Source: Patiria pectinifera (taxonomy: Eukaryota; Echinodermata; Asteroidea; Valvatida; Asterinidae). Taken from it: a stretch of 64,000 nucleotides of DNA. Both the position numbers and the translations under genes were made by a program. The stretch is from contig CM057136.1 of NCBI GenBank assembly GCA_029964075.1, positions 16,542,381 to 16,606,380 on the forward strand. The letters run 5' to 3'. Of this stretch, positions 10,863 to 22,547 are shown in pieces. The notes beneath the pieces were generated by a model. That model was not told where the DNA came from. It ran no database searches and saw nothing but the letters and a program-made list of their open reading frames with translations. The stretch's first letter is position 1. Each line of letters opens with the position of its first letter.

Positions 10863-11320
10863 GTTATTGTGGGCGTAGCCAGCAGCGGGGGGTATTCCCC
10901 CCCCCCCCATATTTCGTAATACTGCTCTTTTCCGTTCGAATGCCCTTCTTTCTCCAGCGCTTACGCCCAAATACTTAAGAGTGCTCTTTTTGTTGACAGG
11001 TGTCCTATATGTTGCTGAATAAGTGGTTTTTTTTCACAAAAAGTCGTGACCTTTTTTGTGCCATCGGCCAAATTTACGGCTGCCCTTTTTAAAATTTCGT
11101 GCATGTATCGCCCATCAAAGTGCCATAATTGTCCATTATAGAGTGCATAATCATCGGTTTTGCAAAGCGCCCCATCCACAGATAGTACCAGCCCCCTCCC
11201 CCACTAATTTTTACGGAGGCCAATATCCGGACCAAAAACTTGTCTCTGTTTCAGTGCGGATTTGCAAGTGCACTTTTTTTTACCCCCCAATAAAAATGAC
11301 CTTGCTACGCCCCTGGTTAT
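10863..11320. mobile_element. Degenerate transposon remnant with GGGCGTAGC ends
   Basis: The left end GTGGGCGTAGCCAGCA (about 10869) is mirrored at the right end by TTGCTACGCCCCTG (to 11315). GTTAT flanks both ends (10863-10867 and 11316-11320), a possible decayed target duplication. Homopolymer C and T runs fill the interior and no protein is encoded. Isolated pieces with the same TACGCCCCTGG or ACACCCCTGG end occur near 33250 and 36145, so the family is dispersed. A hAT assignment is only a guess. Confidence 0.4.
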
Positions 11321-11590
11321 AGGTGATCAGAATGTAGCTGGGACACGAAAATGACTTTTATTTCAGTTTCTTACTTTTGAAAATCACAATAATATTTAAT
11401 AATTCCCATAATAAAACAAAAGTCTTGACACACAATACCTTTTTTTCATTATCGTAAAGGGCAATGCGCTGCAATGAGCTTAGCTACAGATTCTCTTGTA
11501 GTGACCTGCCATTGCATCTTATACATGGCATGTAAAACTAAGAGCAAACAAGTTTAATCGTTACAGTATCACGCTGTGCAGCAGGTACTT

Positions 11591-14500
11591 CTAGAGCCTG
11601 CTGAACGGCCGACTGACAACCATTTCCGGCTTGATGTCAGACAACGTCGAACAACCTTGTCAAGAAAAAAAAAAAAAAAAGAAGATATTACTCAATATCA
11701 ACTAAGATAATGTCGTGTAGGTGAATTTTTAGTGGTTCACGTTCGGTGTGTTAATTTGTAGTCAATTATTGACGAGAACCAGGAAGGGACCAAGAAAGAG
11801 TCTAGTGTCGTCGCTAGGGGGCGTGAACGCACCGCGGCAGTGAAGTAAACTGTCGCACTCATCAACTGAGGTATAAACATGAGTAATACATTACCCATTA
11901 GTGCCATGGCTATGCTGAACTCCTCTCGAAGAATGTTCAAGACTTTCTTGAGTCCTTCCGCTCCCTGTATCATTCGGAGAATTTAAAATAATGGGTGAAT
12001 ACAAGACGTGAACACAAAATGCATTTCATGAAGAAAGATTGTCCACTGCATCATAGGCTCATTCACACCGAATATAAGACATTATTCAAGGCGCTTTTTT
12101 CTTCATATTTAATACAAAGATAATAAATGAACAAAGAAAATGAGAGAATGAAAAGTACATCTGGTTTTACAACGAGTATTTTCTGTAATTGTAAAAAAAA
12201 GGGCCGAATTCTAGACCCACATTGTAAGCGAGCCCCCAGAGTGCGGGTCGACCGATGAAGACGGCTCGTGCTCCCAAAGCAAGGGCCTTGAATACATCGG
12301 TGCCTGTACGTATTCCCCCGTCAAGATACACCTCAACATTGGAGCCGCGTACGGCGTCGACTATCTCCACCAAGACGTCGATCTGGGGATGAAATATATA
12401 CAGCCAAATCATTTAGAAAATAGCGGCATAAAGTTGAAATCATGTATGACCAACACACAGTAAACTACGAAGGGAAGATTGTTTGTGTACGTGTTCGTGG
12501 TCACATCCCCCAACTGATGTCCATTACCCCGGGTGCCCCCCCCCCCCTTAAAATCTTTAAATCATCACTCAAATTAAACACTTACCGTCGCTGATACCCC
12601 GTCCAACTGCCGTGCACCGTGGTTAGACACCAGGATACCAGCCACACCGCTCCTGACAGCGTTCCTCGCCTCTTCAGCTGCGGAACAAAAGGATAATGGT
12701 CATTGGCTTTGGTGATTAATTTCTCAAACTTTTATTTGTTTCGCTGACCCAATGGGCCACCTTTATGGACTGACAGTCGACCGAGTCACTGACTGACTGC
12801 CCCGAACTAACCTTCCGGTCTTGCTGTACTGTGCTGCAGTATTTCAGGCCAGGAAGTAATGTCTTTGCTGAAAATCAAGAAAACAAATGCAGCTGTCATG
12901 ATGTTTGTTGCCCCCTTCCGTTCATGACCAAAATAAATGAGGTTTTCTCACCACTAAGAATTCCTTTGACGATGACTGGCAGGCGTGTTTTGCTCACCAG
13001 CCACTGCACATCCTTCCAAGTCACAGTAGGATCGGTTTCCTTGTGTAAATCTACAGGTTCGTTTGGGACGACAAGATTTGGGTACCTATGACTGACCAAA
13101 AAAATACACAAGTATAATTTCTCCGATGACAAGTTGGGGGTTTTACCCTTCGGCCCCCCCCCACCCCCACCAAAATGTGTGACGCCAAAACCCCTTACTA
13201 TTATTATCTCGTCTATGTGGACGTCAAATCTGTTTTCGTTTTGATATTGATGAAACAAAGATTAAATTAATACAAACTTACTTTACATCAAAATAGTTTT
13301 CCGCAGAGTTTTCGGCAGATGGGTCGATTATGTCTATGGACCTCTTAGCGGTCGGTTGGTCAATGGTCATAACGAAGGCTTTGAAGCCCGCCCTCTCCGT
13401 CCGTTTTACCAGTGCTTCAAACATGCTTGTCCATCTCTTCTTGGTGCGTTTGGACCACATGAAGTTGATTTGCTGGAATAGTAGCGCATCCCTGGCAACA
13501 GCTGAGGCAACGTCTTCCAAGCTTTTGTTGGATAACATGCTCAGAACCATGGCTGATCCAACACTAGCTGCACCTAAAAGGCCAATAAAATATAACATTT
13601 TGTTCTCCTATCGGTAGAACCTTTTTTTTATATATAGCTCCATGGTAGAACTATTCTCTACTGCTAACACGCATGCGCGCCCATACGCCCTATCTGAGGG
13701 CGCTGGTCATGGATGATTTCGTCGAATTCTGATTGGATATTGAACTGGTGACCTGGGCTGCACGCATGCGCATGGAATGTACTCATAGCAGTAAGCTACC
13801 CATTAATATTTTGAGTTTTTAGAGATATTTAAACAGATAAGACGTGACTATAGAAGGTGGTCGTTACGCATGAAGATTAAATATCTTGACTTGAGCTCAA
13901 TGTTTGTTTCCAAGATGGCGGCCAAATACTACAATAACATTACGCTCAGGGAGCTGCATATAATCATACATCATTGTAGCAGCCATTAATTTTATTACAC
14001 TCCGAAATGTCAAGTTTTCATTACAAAGTAAGCTTGTTTGTACCTTTGGCAGTTGCAATTTCCCCGTCTTTGCAAATGATACCATGACAAGCTGTTGGAG
14101 ATACACCAACCGGGAAGTCGAGACGATGTCCCAAAATACTGGTACTGGTGTCTCGCTTGGACACGTCACGTAAGTTTCGGGGCCGAAGTCGATACCTAAA
14201 CAAATCAAATCCATTCGACATGTACAATTAATATATGTCCAATTTGTTTTGGCGGTAGCGAGGCAATGAAGGAATTGAGATTGGCCAAAGCCCTGAAACT
14301 TGAATAAAATCTGGTACCTTGACTGTGCATAATTGCAAAACACATCAGCTTTTACTTTGCAGACTAAAGACATTGTTGCTATCGCGCAAGCCTCGGCGGA
14401 AGCAAACTAATCACAGACCAGGTTGCTGACATCATCATGTACGGGCTAATTAATCATTTTGCCTAACTGGAATTAAATTTGAATCATGAACGTTGCCATC

Positions 14501-14702
14501 TTCGTCGATTGATATCAAATAAATGGTGACTTAAATTGAGATCCAATTGTGATGATACCTTGTTTTTTTACCTTTGGAAAGCCGAGCAGTTATCTCTTAG
14601 AGTCAACTCGCTACCACACCCCGATCGAAAATATTCCCACCACTCTTCAGAGAGGGCGCGCTTGAGATAGGCTTCAAAGTCACTGACACAGACTGGTTCC
14701 AT
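11591..14702 (-). CDS. Peroxisomal 2-hydroxyacid oxidase (FMN-dependent), eight exons
   Basis: The exons are 14702-14572, 14195-14044, 13573-13282, 13085-12952, 12677-12586, 12382-12221, 11964-11895 and 11655-11591. All are GT..AG with consistent phases, giving 365 residues (human HAO1 has 370). The family oxidises 2-hydroxyacids to 2-oxoacids and makes H2O2. The start [12 protein letters not shown] aligns with the family N-terminus. Visible sites are the first active-site Tyr (WEYFRSG), the catalytic His and Arg in [12 protein letters not shown], the FMN-phosphate loop [11 protein letters not shown] and [10 protein letters not shown]. The last residues SRL are a PTS1 peroxisomal signal. The usual QLYVYKD segment with the second active-site Tyr reads QQINFMW, and DTPxLGRR reads DQPTAKRS, so substrate choice or activity may differ. 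A possible poly(A) signal lies at 11357-11362. Confidence 0.93.
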
Positions 14703-14982
14703 GTCTCGATGACCGTACTGGTTAGGCAACGCTAGGATGGGGCACGCGACCCTGAGGTCTGTGTTTCAAAAAGCCAAAATGAAAACCATAAAAAAGAGGG
14801 ACAGTTTATTTTTAAAAAAGGGGGGGGGGCTTACAGTAATTAAACATGCAGAGTAACCTTGATCTTTTTTGTTCATTTCAATGACGTGTGAATATTCGTT
14901 AACAAATAATAAGCGGAACAGTTACAGTATTATGATGTCATGTCTATGTCTACAGAGATAGACCAATGTTATTGGGGAATCA

Positions 14983-16470
14983 CAGATCTGGCCCTTTAAC
15001 CGTGGGAGCATTAAAAAGTGCTGAGTCGTGTGAGTCAGCGCTTTTTGGTATTGCGTTTTCTCGTGGAGTACATGTGGGCCAACATATTTTTCTGCCTTTT
15101 TTCTACAAAGTGCCTGGATGCAGAACAGGCATAAACAATGGATTTGTTTCAATGCCTCCTTGATAATGCCTGCTAGCTGATGTCAGCATGGATATACCTG
15201 CAAGAACTGTACTGTATACTGTTATGTAGAATACACATGTACATGTAGGCCTACACGAAGTAACATTAGTTGGGAATTCAAGCTCTGACTCGCCCAAAAT
15301 GACGTCCTGGCTATTTATTTATTTGTTTTATTTTATTTATTTCTTCACCCAGGGTTTACCCAAATAGATTAAAACGGGTTCAATTGGGGCCCCACATACA
15401 CTACAATTGACTACACACATGCACAAACAATACAATACACACAATTCAAATACAATACACAACAATAAAATAAAAACATACGGGTTTACTGTATGATTGT
15501 AAAGCAACTATGAATATTGTACAAAATTATATTGTAAAGTTTGAAAATACATCGCCAACACAGACTTTCCTACAGGTCTAAGGTGAAATAAGTGAACACG
15601 ACGAATTCGGACTTTTCTTGTGACTTCGGGAAAATATATTTCTCTAGGCCAACATTCGCTGATTGCTTGTGGGGAGAAAACCCCACGAAAAAAAAAACAT
15701 TGGGAGAAAAACAGGAAAATTCCCATCCGAAATTATAATTATGGCAACCAAGTTTGTGTACTCCGTAAGTTAGCACAAATTTAAATTTGTATAATTAGTG
15801 AAGAAAGCGAAAAAAATACTCACGTAATTATTAGCTGGCAGGTATAAGACCTTACACATTCATAGCTGGAAATGATCTGGCAAAAACCTTTCCCCACAAG
15901 TAAAAATCGATTGATTTTAGTGGCAAAAATGCTAAATCATCCTTTTTTTTTAAATGTAATTCTGTTGCAAGCTTTGGTGGAAAAAAAAATTGCCAAGTCA
16001 TTTTCATAAACTTTAACCTGGAAAATGCAGAGATTGTGGTTTCTTGTTATTTAGTGGGTGTCGAGGGACAAGTTGGTTAACAGTAAGAAGGGGTGCCGGG
16101 GGGGGGGGGGCTTGGACTATCAACGATGTACATATATTGGCATATTCCTAGCATACATGTGCATTTGTTGTCCATCATGGGCAAATGGGTGGAAATATGT
16201 AATGGGAACACCATTTGGGGAAAACACAAAGCACATTTAATTAGGTACAATGTACATTTTATTTGCTAATAGAAATATAGGCCAATACGCACGGTATTTT
16301 TCATTGAGGTATTGAAAGAAAATCCAGTGTTTATGCCTGTTTTGGCAGAATATATTTTGATTTCCATGCTGCATGAGAACATGCATTACAAAATAGTGCT
16401 GACTCGTACGACTCGATCAACATTTTTGAAATGATGGATCCCGGCCCATGGCCGTCAAGGGCCAGATCTG
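14983..16470. mobile_element. Decayed element with CAGATCTGGCCCTT inverted ends
   Basis: The left end CAGATCTGGCCCTT (from 14983) is inverted at the right end as AAGGGCCAGATCTG (to 16470). Similarity continues inward: GTCGTGTGAGTCAGC on the left corresponds to GCTGACTCGTACGAC on the right. No transposase frame remains and I see no clean target duplication, so this looks like an old non-autonomous DNA transposon of about 1.5 kb. Homopolymer G and A/T runs interrupt the interior. Confidence 0.5.
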
Positions 16471-17350
16471 CGAATAAGCCCCCAAAAATATCAGGTGTTT
16501 GGAGCTTGAATTAAGGCAAAAGTACCAGCTGTGCAACTGAAAAGCAGCATTTTCGGATGTCCCAAGGTACCCTACAAAAGAAAATATTATTAAGATTAAT
16601 CATAACATTTTGCGATTAAATGGCCTTACTTTAGGGACTATAAACTCTCAAAGCGTGTAAATATGAGTTCAAACAGTTCCAGTTTCACGTTCCACAAAGA
16701 ACACACTGACTCAGATTCCGTTTGAAAGTTGGTGAATTGTCCTATATTGAAAGAGATGACTAACTGTACATACAGACCGTACGTTCGTTACACTTACAAA
16801 AAAAAACCTCATTTGACTAGAAACAATGCAGTTAAACTTTGATTAGTTAGTCAGGGACAGCTGGAACTGCAACTAAAAATCAGTCAATCTGACTACAATA
16901 TTTTCCAGTCAGTACATATTGATTATAGTCAGTACCAAGGAAAACCAGTCAATATTTAGACTAAGTTGTTGTTCGCGTGTAGTATACTCACCTGTATTTC
17001 AAACGGTTGAGTGTTGTGTTATGCTGCAAAAAAAGGAGGATGCAAAGTCATCAAGACCTGCAGAACAGCTTCACTTGTTCCCTATTCAGATGTACATGTA
17101 CAACAGTCTAGTGTAAATAGTACGCATAATTATAGAAATGATATACGGAGATATAGTTGATATACCCCCATGTACATGACTTGTGTGTACAGTGTACCAA
17201 CGAATTACATTCAAATGTGCGGCTAGTCGTGTGTATTTGGTCGATCGATAGCACTTTCACTTAACCTTACTGTGACCTTGTGCTGAAATAGCTCGACTCA
17301 CTGCGCTCAGTGGCTGTATTCAAAGCCGGCCGGCACGGTGAACGACTGTC
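16471..17350. other. No recognisable gene
   Basis: I see no coding exon in this stretch. The repeated phrases CAGTCAAT and AGTCAGTAC near 16880-16950 are too short to classify. Confidence 0.5.
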
Positions 17351-17685
17351 AAAAAACGACTATTGTGTCTGTCATGAAATGAACACAAAAGGTACTTTTG
17401 AGAGCTGTTTTTCAGGTCCTGTTTCGACCCGAACGTGCAATTTGTGTAAAAGTCGTCGTTGGGTGCAGCAAACAAAACATAGTAAATCGTGACGTAACAA
17501 ACAGGACTCCCGATGCAGCGTAGTATCATGTCCTGTTAATTACGTCACGATTTACTATGTATTGTTTGCTGCCCCAAACGACGACTTTTACACAAATTGC
17601 ACGTTCGGGTCGAAACAGGACCTGAAAAACAGCTCTCAAAAGTACCTTTTGTACTCATTTCATGACAGACACAATAGTCGTTTTT
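17351..17685. repeat. Long inverted repeat: arms of about 155 bp, 22-bp spacer
   Basis: The left arm (17351-17507) is mirrored by the right arm (17530-17685) with only a few mismatches and short indels. Examples are AAAACGACTATTGTGTCTGT against ACAGACACAATAGTCGTTTT at the outer ends, and GTGACGTAACAAACAGGAC against GTCCTGTTAATTACGTCAC at the centre. The spacer begins TCCCGATGCAGCG. If transcribed it would fold into one long hairpin. It encodes no protein. It is either a fold-back transposon or a hairpin-RNA locus. Confidence 0.85.
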
Positions 17686-18949
17686 ATTTCATCACACCTA
17701 GGCTACATATACCCGAAAAATGACGGAAATGTCTTCGAGCATTCCACAACCTCTTTAACTCGCTATAGCTGCACTGTGTGTGTCAGGGTGACCCTAAGGT
17801 CATGGCAAAATTCTGCTAGATGCCCTTCAAAAATCTGTCAGATTTAACAACAACCTGCCAAATCACCCAGATTTACGGGAAATGCAGTACAAACACTTAA
17901 AATCACATGCATTTGTTTTAACATTGCCTTATAATTAACTCTTTGACCAAGGTGAGGGAAACTGCATGTATTTTCGTTCGTTTTATTAGCGCAGTACCTT
18001 TGTATACACCCTGTGATTAGACGGTCTCTTTCTGCCTCTTTCTTTCCTAATTAGAAAGTCATTGCTTCTATCTTCGGTGTGTATGCTTGGAATCCGAAGC
18101 TCTTTACCATATTGCATATTTTCCTTTGAACAATAATTAAGCTTCGACTTGAAATCCATGCGTAGGCCGATGGTCTGCAAAGAAAGCCTGTTCAAGCCAT
18201 ATATGCCATTTGCCGCTGTATCAATCCGTTTATTTGATTCTACCATTCGCTAATAGGCTTTCTTTCTAAACAGTCTAATGCATGCATATACAATTCACGT
18301 AAACAATAGTCTATATAAAGAGTCTCACTTCAGATGAGACAAGTGTAAACCCAAACCTCACTTGAAAATTAAAGATTCAAAAGTATTGCATGCAACTATA
18401 AAGTGTGGCCTGGAAAAGGGAAACCATGGTGTCAAGGTATATTACTCAATAGTTCATTTTTGTCACAAGGCTGTGCACTACTTTTTCATTGATACAAGCA
18501 CTGTTAGGGTTACGCATGACTGATCAGAGACACTCTCAATGTCATAATTGGCTTTGTTTTGGATGAGGAGTCTATATTTTCAGGCACATTCATAGAGTAA
18601 AGAGGTCTGTCTAAACAATCACTTTTGTTATTTAATGTCTTCTCTCATTTCGGCATTGGGATATAAAAACACAACTTTGCTAAATAAGCTGTCAAAAATA
18701 GAATGTTATTTGAAAAGAATGACATTAGAAGTTAAAATTAAATCGATTTTACACGTGTCTTGTCATCATCTAAAAAAGGGAGCAGTTAGAGGTATGATTT
18801 CTTTCAAAGACAAAAAAAAGGTTTGCAATAGGCCTAGAGGGTATGCATGCACAGCCGTTTCTCCATAGTAAACTTGTATGCGAGATTTAGTCAGTGAGGT
18901 CCCGTTTTTCATACGAATTTTCCTGTCCATGACGAGCATAGAGCTCCGA
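17686..18949. other. No recognisable gene
   Basis: No exon is supported. A TATA-like CTATATAAAG occurs near 18311 on the plus strand without any gene I can attach to it. Confidence 0.5.
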
Positions 18950-19417
18950 TTAGGCTTGGGGAGATTCGCAAGTATAGGCACCCTCCACCTGTTCCATGAC
19001 ATGTGGAGTAACTGCCTCGGCTCCACTCTGAAAGTTGACGTTCCAGACCTTCAGTGCCCCAGTATCATAGCGATCCCCAGCAAGCACCACGTACTCCTCA
19101 CCTACCTCTACGTCAGCTCGGGAGCACATGGCCCCGTTATCACCAAACATAGACACGGTGACAGTCTTGGTGACTTTAGGACCCCCTTCTTTGGTCTTGT
19201 AGACGCACTCTACGTCGAAGGTGGCGTTGTAAAATCCGGCGTTCCAGCGGTAAGTGGTCGGCCAGGGATGGATCGCCTCGACTTTACCTTTGAAGGCGGC
19301 TTGTGCTCGTGACATGCGCTGCACGACACCCTGAGGTGGTGAAGGGATATACATGCATGCTGAGCACAGACTTACCGCAATAAGAAAAAGCACTGCCTTC
19401 AGGCTAGTTTTCTCCAT
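18950..19417 (-). CDS. Small secreted NTR/TIMP-like protein A
   Basis: An uninterrupted 155-residue frame starts at the ATG at 19417. It has a signal peptide (LKAVLFLIAVSLCSA) followed by a short domain with the netrin/TIMP-like pattern FKGKVEAI ... FDVECVYK ... AMCSRADVEVGEEYVVLAG ... YTCESPQA. The four cysteines after the signal peptide match those of the paralogue at 22092-22547, as do the V-F-x-G-K-V and YVV/I-x-A elements. TIMPs and tensilin-type proteins use this fold to inhibit metalloproteases or to stiffen collagenous tissue, but this protein is shorter and lacks the canonical CxC start, so inhibition is not established. It is transcribed away from its paralogue, with 2.7 kb between them. 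Confidence 0.7.
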   Translation of the reverse strand: MEKTSLKAVLFLIAVSLCSACMYIPSPPQGVVQRMSRAQAAFKGKVEAIHPWPTTYRWNAGFYNATFDVECVYKTKEGGPKVTKTVTVSMFGDNGAMCSRADVEVGEEYVVLAGDRYDTGALKVWNVNFQSGAEAVTPHVMEQVEGAYTCESPQA

Positions 19418-22091
19418 TTTTTATCCCTGTAGAAAACAATTATAAGAACGTGTATGAAAAAAAATAGAGAAAATCAGGGATCGCCCGGCTTCGATTAAAA
19501 ATCTATTACAATTCGCCTTTGCAATAAACTTTTCTATTTTGCTTTTATGGATACCGTTTTTTTAACGCCCTCGATATTGGGTTCCGCCTTTTTGTTCTTG
19601 ACACATTATAGTGATTAATGTCAATTTTAAAACTTACTTTAAAAACAAAATCATTCACAGTTAAAACACCCTTGAAAAGTTGTCACACTTACTTTAGTTT
19701 TCTTGCACGTTACTTGTCGTTGTCTCTTCGCGCCGACTGCCAAATTTGGCGTCAAATGCATTTTCGGCGACCATTTTATCAGTTTTTTAACTACACGAAA
19801 CTGCGGTGACCACGTGTTATTGAAACACGAGAACGTCTTTGAGTTGAGCTGAAGAAATAACAGCTCATCAAAACCACAGTTTCTGTCATCTATCAAGTGT
19901 ATAGCTTCAAATTAAGCTGGCAGAATTCGAACATTAACTTGAACTGACAACTAGTATTTTGACAGTTTAATTGTCTTCTTGTATGTCAGCATGTAATACT
20001 ATAACCTCTTTTGTATTTAAATTCCATTTTAATTAATCCCAGCAATAAGGACGAATGAATCAATGACAAAAAATGTATCCAATAACAATCATTGGTAATA
20101 TTATTGAGTGATCTACCGTCACTGGCAACGCGTACTGCAGCCTGCTCCACACCCTGGAAACGATCGCGTGATAAGAGTGCTGTTGCTTCCATATGTTGTT
20201 TGCTCCATGCGCTCCACCCCCCCAAGGAGCGTTGTGTTGAGTTCGCTGCGCGCCATAATTCAGTGTCGCGTTAATGGGGGGGGGGCCTGTTTGGGTCAAC
20301 GAACGATCGATTGCATCAATTATATTATAGAAGTTGAACCGACTTCTTCCTCCTCGCAGACGGTGTAAATTGTAAAGAAGTCAAGTTTACGTTTTTTGAA
20401 GAGTCCAATATGAAAACTAATTGTGGATCGACCTTCCTCCATGATTCAGACCGAATTTTATGGTAACACTCAACATTTGATTATAAATGCAAAAAATGCA
20501 TGTGGCTGATTCAATTACTCCAAAAAAAAAATAAAAAAAAAGATGACCTTTTTGTTTTATGGTTTTAAATTGCCTCAAGATCACACCACAGAAATTGCTT
20601 TTCTATAACTGCATGTCTCCCCAACTATATCCCCCCATTTATTTAACTCTCCACATTTTCATCGTCTAAAATATATCAGGTAGTTCGTTTTATTCATAGT
20701 CCGTTGAGCAGCGTGACACGCATCTGCCGGCGAAATTTTAACGAGGTTAAAAAAAAACAGTTGAGATGAAAAAGATTTTAAAAAATTTGAAATCAACAAC
20801 TTACTGACCATTAGATGTCAAAGAAAGAAGTGCTTTATTTTAGATCATTCATATCCTCCGTGATAGCCTGGTACCTTGTCTCAGTATCGGCCTTCATGGT
20901 GTCACGTGTGGAGCTATAGACTGTACCTTGACTGTACCTGGTAAAGTCTTGTCAGCCATACCATGGGCCGGCCATGCCTGGTCATTGTCCGTCGGGACTG
21001 TACAAAATAATCAACGAAAATTTTAATCTAAAGTAACTATATAGCCATACTTCTTCATGTCTGGTCTCTCAAGAACCAGTACTGTGCAAACTTCTTCAAA
21101 AATTTGTGTCTGACAATTTGACATTATTATCTCAAATGATAATATCCAATGTATTAGCCCGCAGACAGCGAACAAAATTTTTATATCTCTATTCTCTAAC
21201 CATACCAAATTTAAAAGATTCCTCATTAAATCGGAATAATACCCAGTTTATACAATTGTAAAGACGATATAGTTAAGGCTTTCATGCTACAAGTTGTCAG
21301 TATACCGATCAACAGATAATTAAATACTAAATGGTAGCTATACAATGGCAGCCTTGTTAATATGATAGGCCTACAGGTGCTGACGGACCGTTTCTAATTA
21401 AGTGGTATCTTTACAACACTCTCTGTCACTTGTCAGAAGTGTCACCCATACCTGTCATAAGGTTCACTGAATTTGACTGTCGCTCTCGAGTGGGCGTTGG
21501 TTTGTAACGTACAAGCCGTTGCAACTAAACTGCACAAGTTCCACTTCAGTCATTTGTATCTATATCGTATTCCAGAAGCGTGCTGCTCTGTTGGCATTGT
21601 TTCATTGACATCCGTGTGGCTCCGTCTAGGCCAGCTAGACAAAAACAAATGCAACAGGATAATCTGATGGAGAAGTGTTTGACAGCCTTTTAATAACATG
21701 CCCTCAACAGACGGATACATGTTCTCATTTTCAAGTTCTGACTGTATTTTATGGTGTCTTTTTGCGTTTAAGGTTTCATTGACAGGTGTCAAACTGAGAG
21801 GAATATTCTATATAAAAAAAATAATGGTCCGATTTGTGCTTCAGTTGAAGACGTTGGTTTCAGATCGAGCAGAAATCCAACTTCTCAATCCTGTTGCAAG
21901 CCTCATTCATTCGTCAAAACAGGGTAAGGTGTTTTTTTTTTCAATCGTGGGGAAATGGTGACAAATTTGTTAAGTTATGCCATTCAAACAATTTTGTGTG
22001 TAAGGAAAATCAAATTCACCTAGTTTTTTTATTGTTGGAAGCTCATTATTTCCCGTCTGTTTGGCACAGGTTTTTTTGAGACACATCAGTC
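19418..22091. other. Spacer between the divergent NTR-like genes
   Basis: I find no coding exon here. Any promoters of both genes should lie in this interval. A TATA-like TATATAAA occurs at about 21809-21816, some 280 bases upstream of the plus-strand gene, and could serve it through an untranslated first exon. Homopolymer A and G runs lie near 20520 and 20276. Confidence 0.5.
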
Positions 22092-22547
22092 ATGCAGGGC
22101 GTAGGTGTCATTCTGTTGATCTGTCTGGCCACTGCCGTTGCTCCTGGCCACGCTTGTTCTCCTCCCGCCTTTTGGAGGCCTGAGAGTTTCCAGGAAAGGC
22201 TTCAACAAGCAACGGTTGTATTCAGGGGTAAGGTGACCAGCACAGACGCACCCAGATCAGGCGGCCGCGGTATCTACCAAGCTACCTTTGAAGTCGAGTG
22301 CTTCTATAATGGCTTGTACGACACCGGGCCAAAAAGTATCACCATAGGAGGCTTCGGCTGGGACTACGGCTTGTGTAGCAATACTCAGGTCCAGGTAGGA
22401 AAGGATTACGTCATCTTTGCTGATACGTACGGTTCTGGTACTTTGCAGCTGGCTGACATCAACGTACAGAGTGGGGCGACAGAGGCTACATCCGATGTGA
22501 TTGCACAGGTGGAGCAAAGTTACTCCTGTGGGCAACCCACCGACTAG
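22092..22547 (+). CDS. Small secreted NTR/TIMP-like protein B
   Basis: The frame of 151 residues starts at the ATG at 22092 and ends at the TAG before 22548. The signal peptide is VILLICLATAVAPGHA and the mature protein begins CSPPAFW. The domain then reads VVFRGKVTS ... FEVECFYNG ... GLCSNTQVQVGKDYVIFAD ... YSCGQPTD, colinear with paralogue A. Sequence divergence from A is large while the four cysteines and spacing hold, so the duplication is old and both copies appear maintained. The function is inferred only from the NTR-like pattern. A polypyrimidine-rich tract lies a little upstream of the ATG, so a spliced 5' UTR is possible. Confidence 0.7.
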   Translation: MQGVGVILLICLATAVAPGHACSPPAFWRPESFQERLQQATVVFRGKVTSTDAPRSGGRGIYQATFEVECFYNGLYDTGPKSITIGGFGWDYGLCSNTQVQVGKDYVIFADTYGSGTLQLADINVQSGATEATSDVIAQVEQSYSCGQPTD

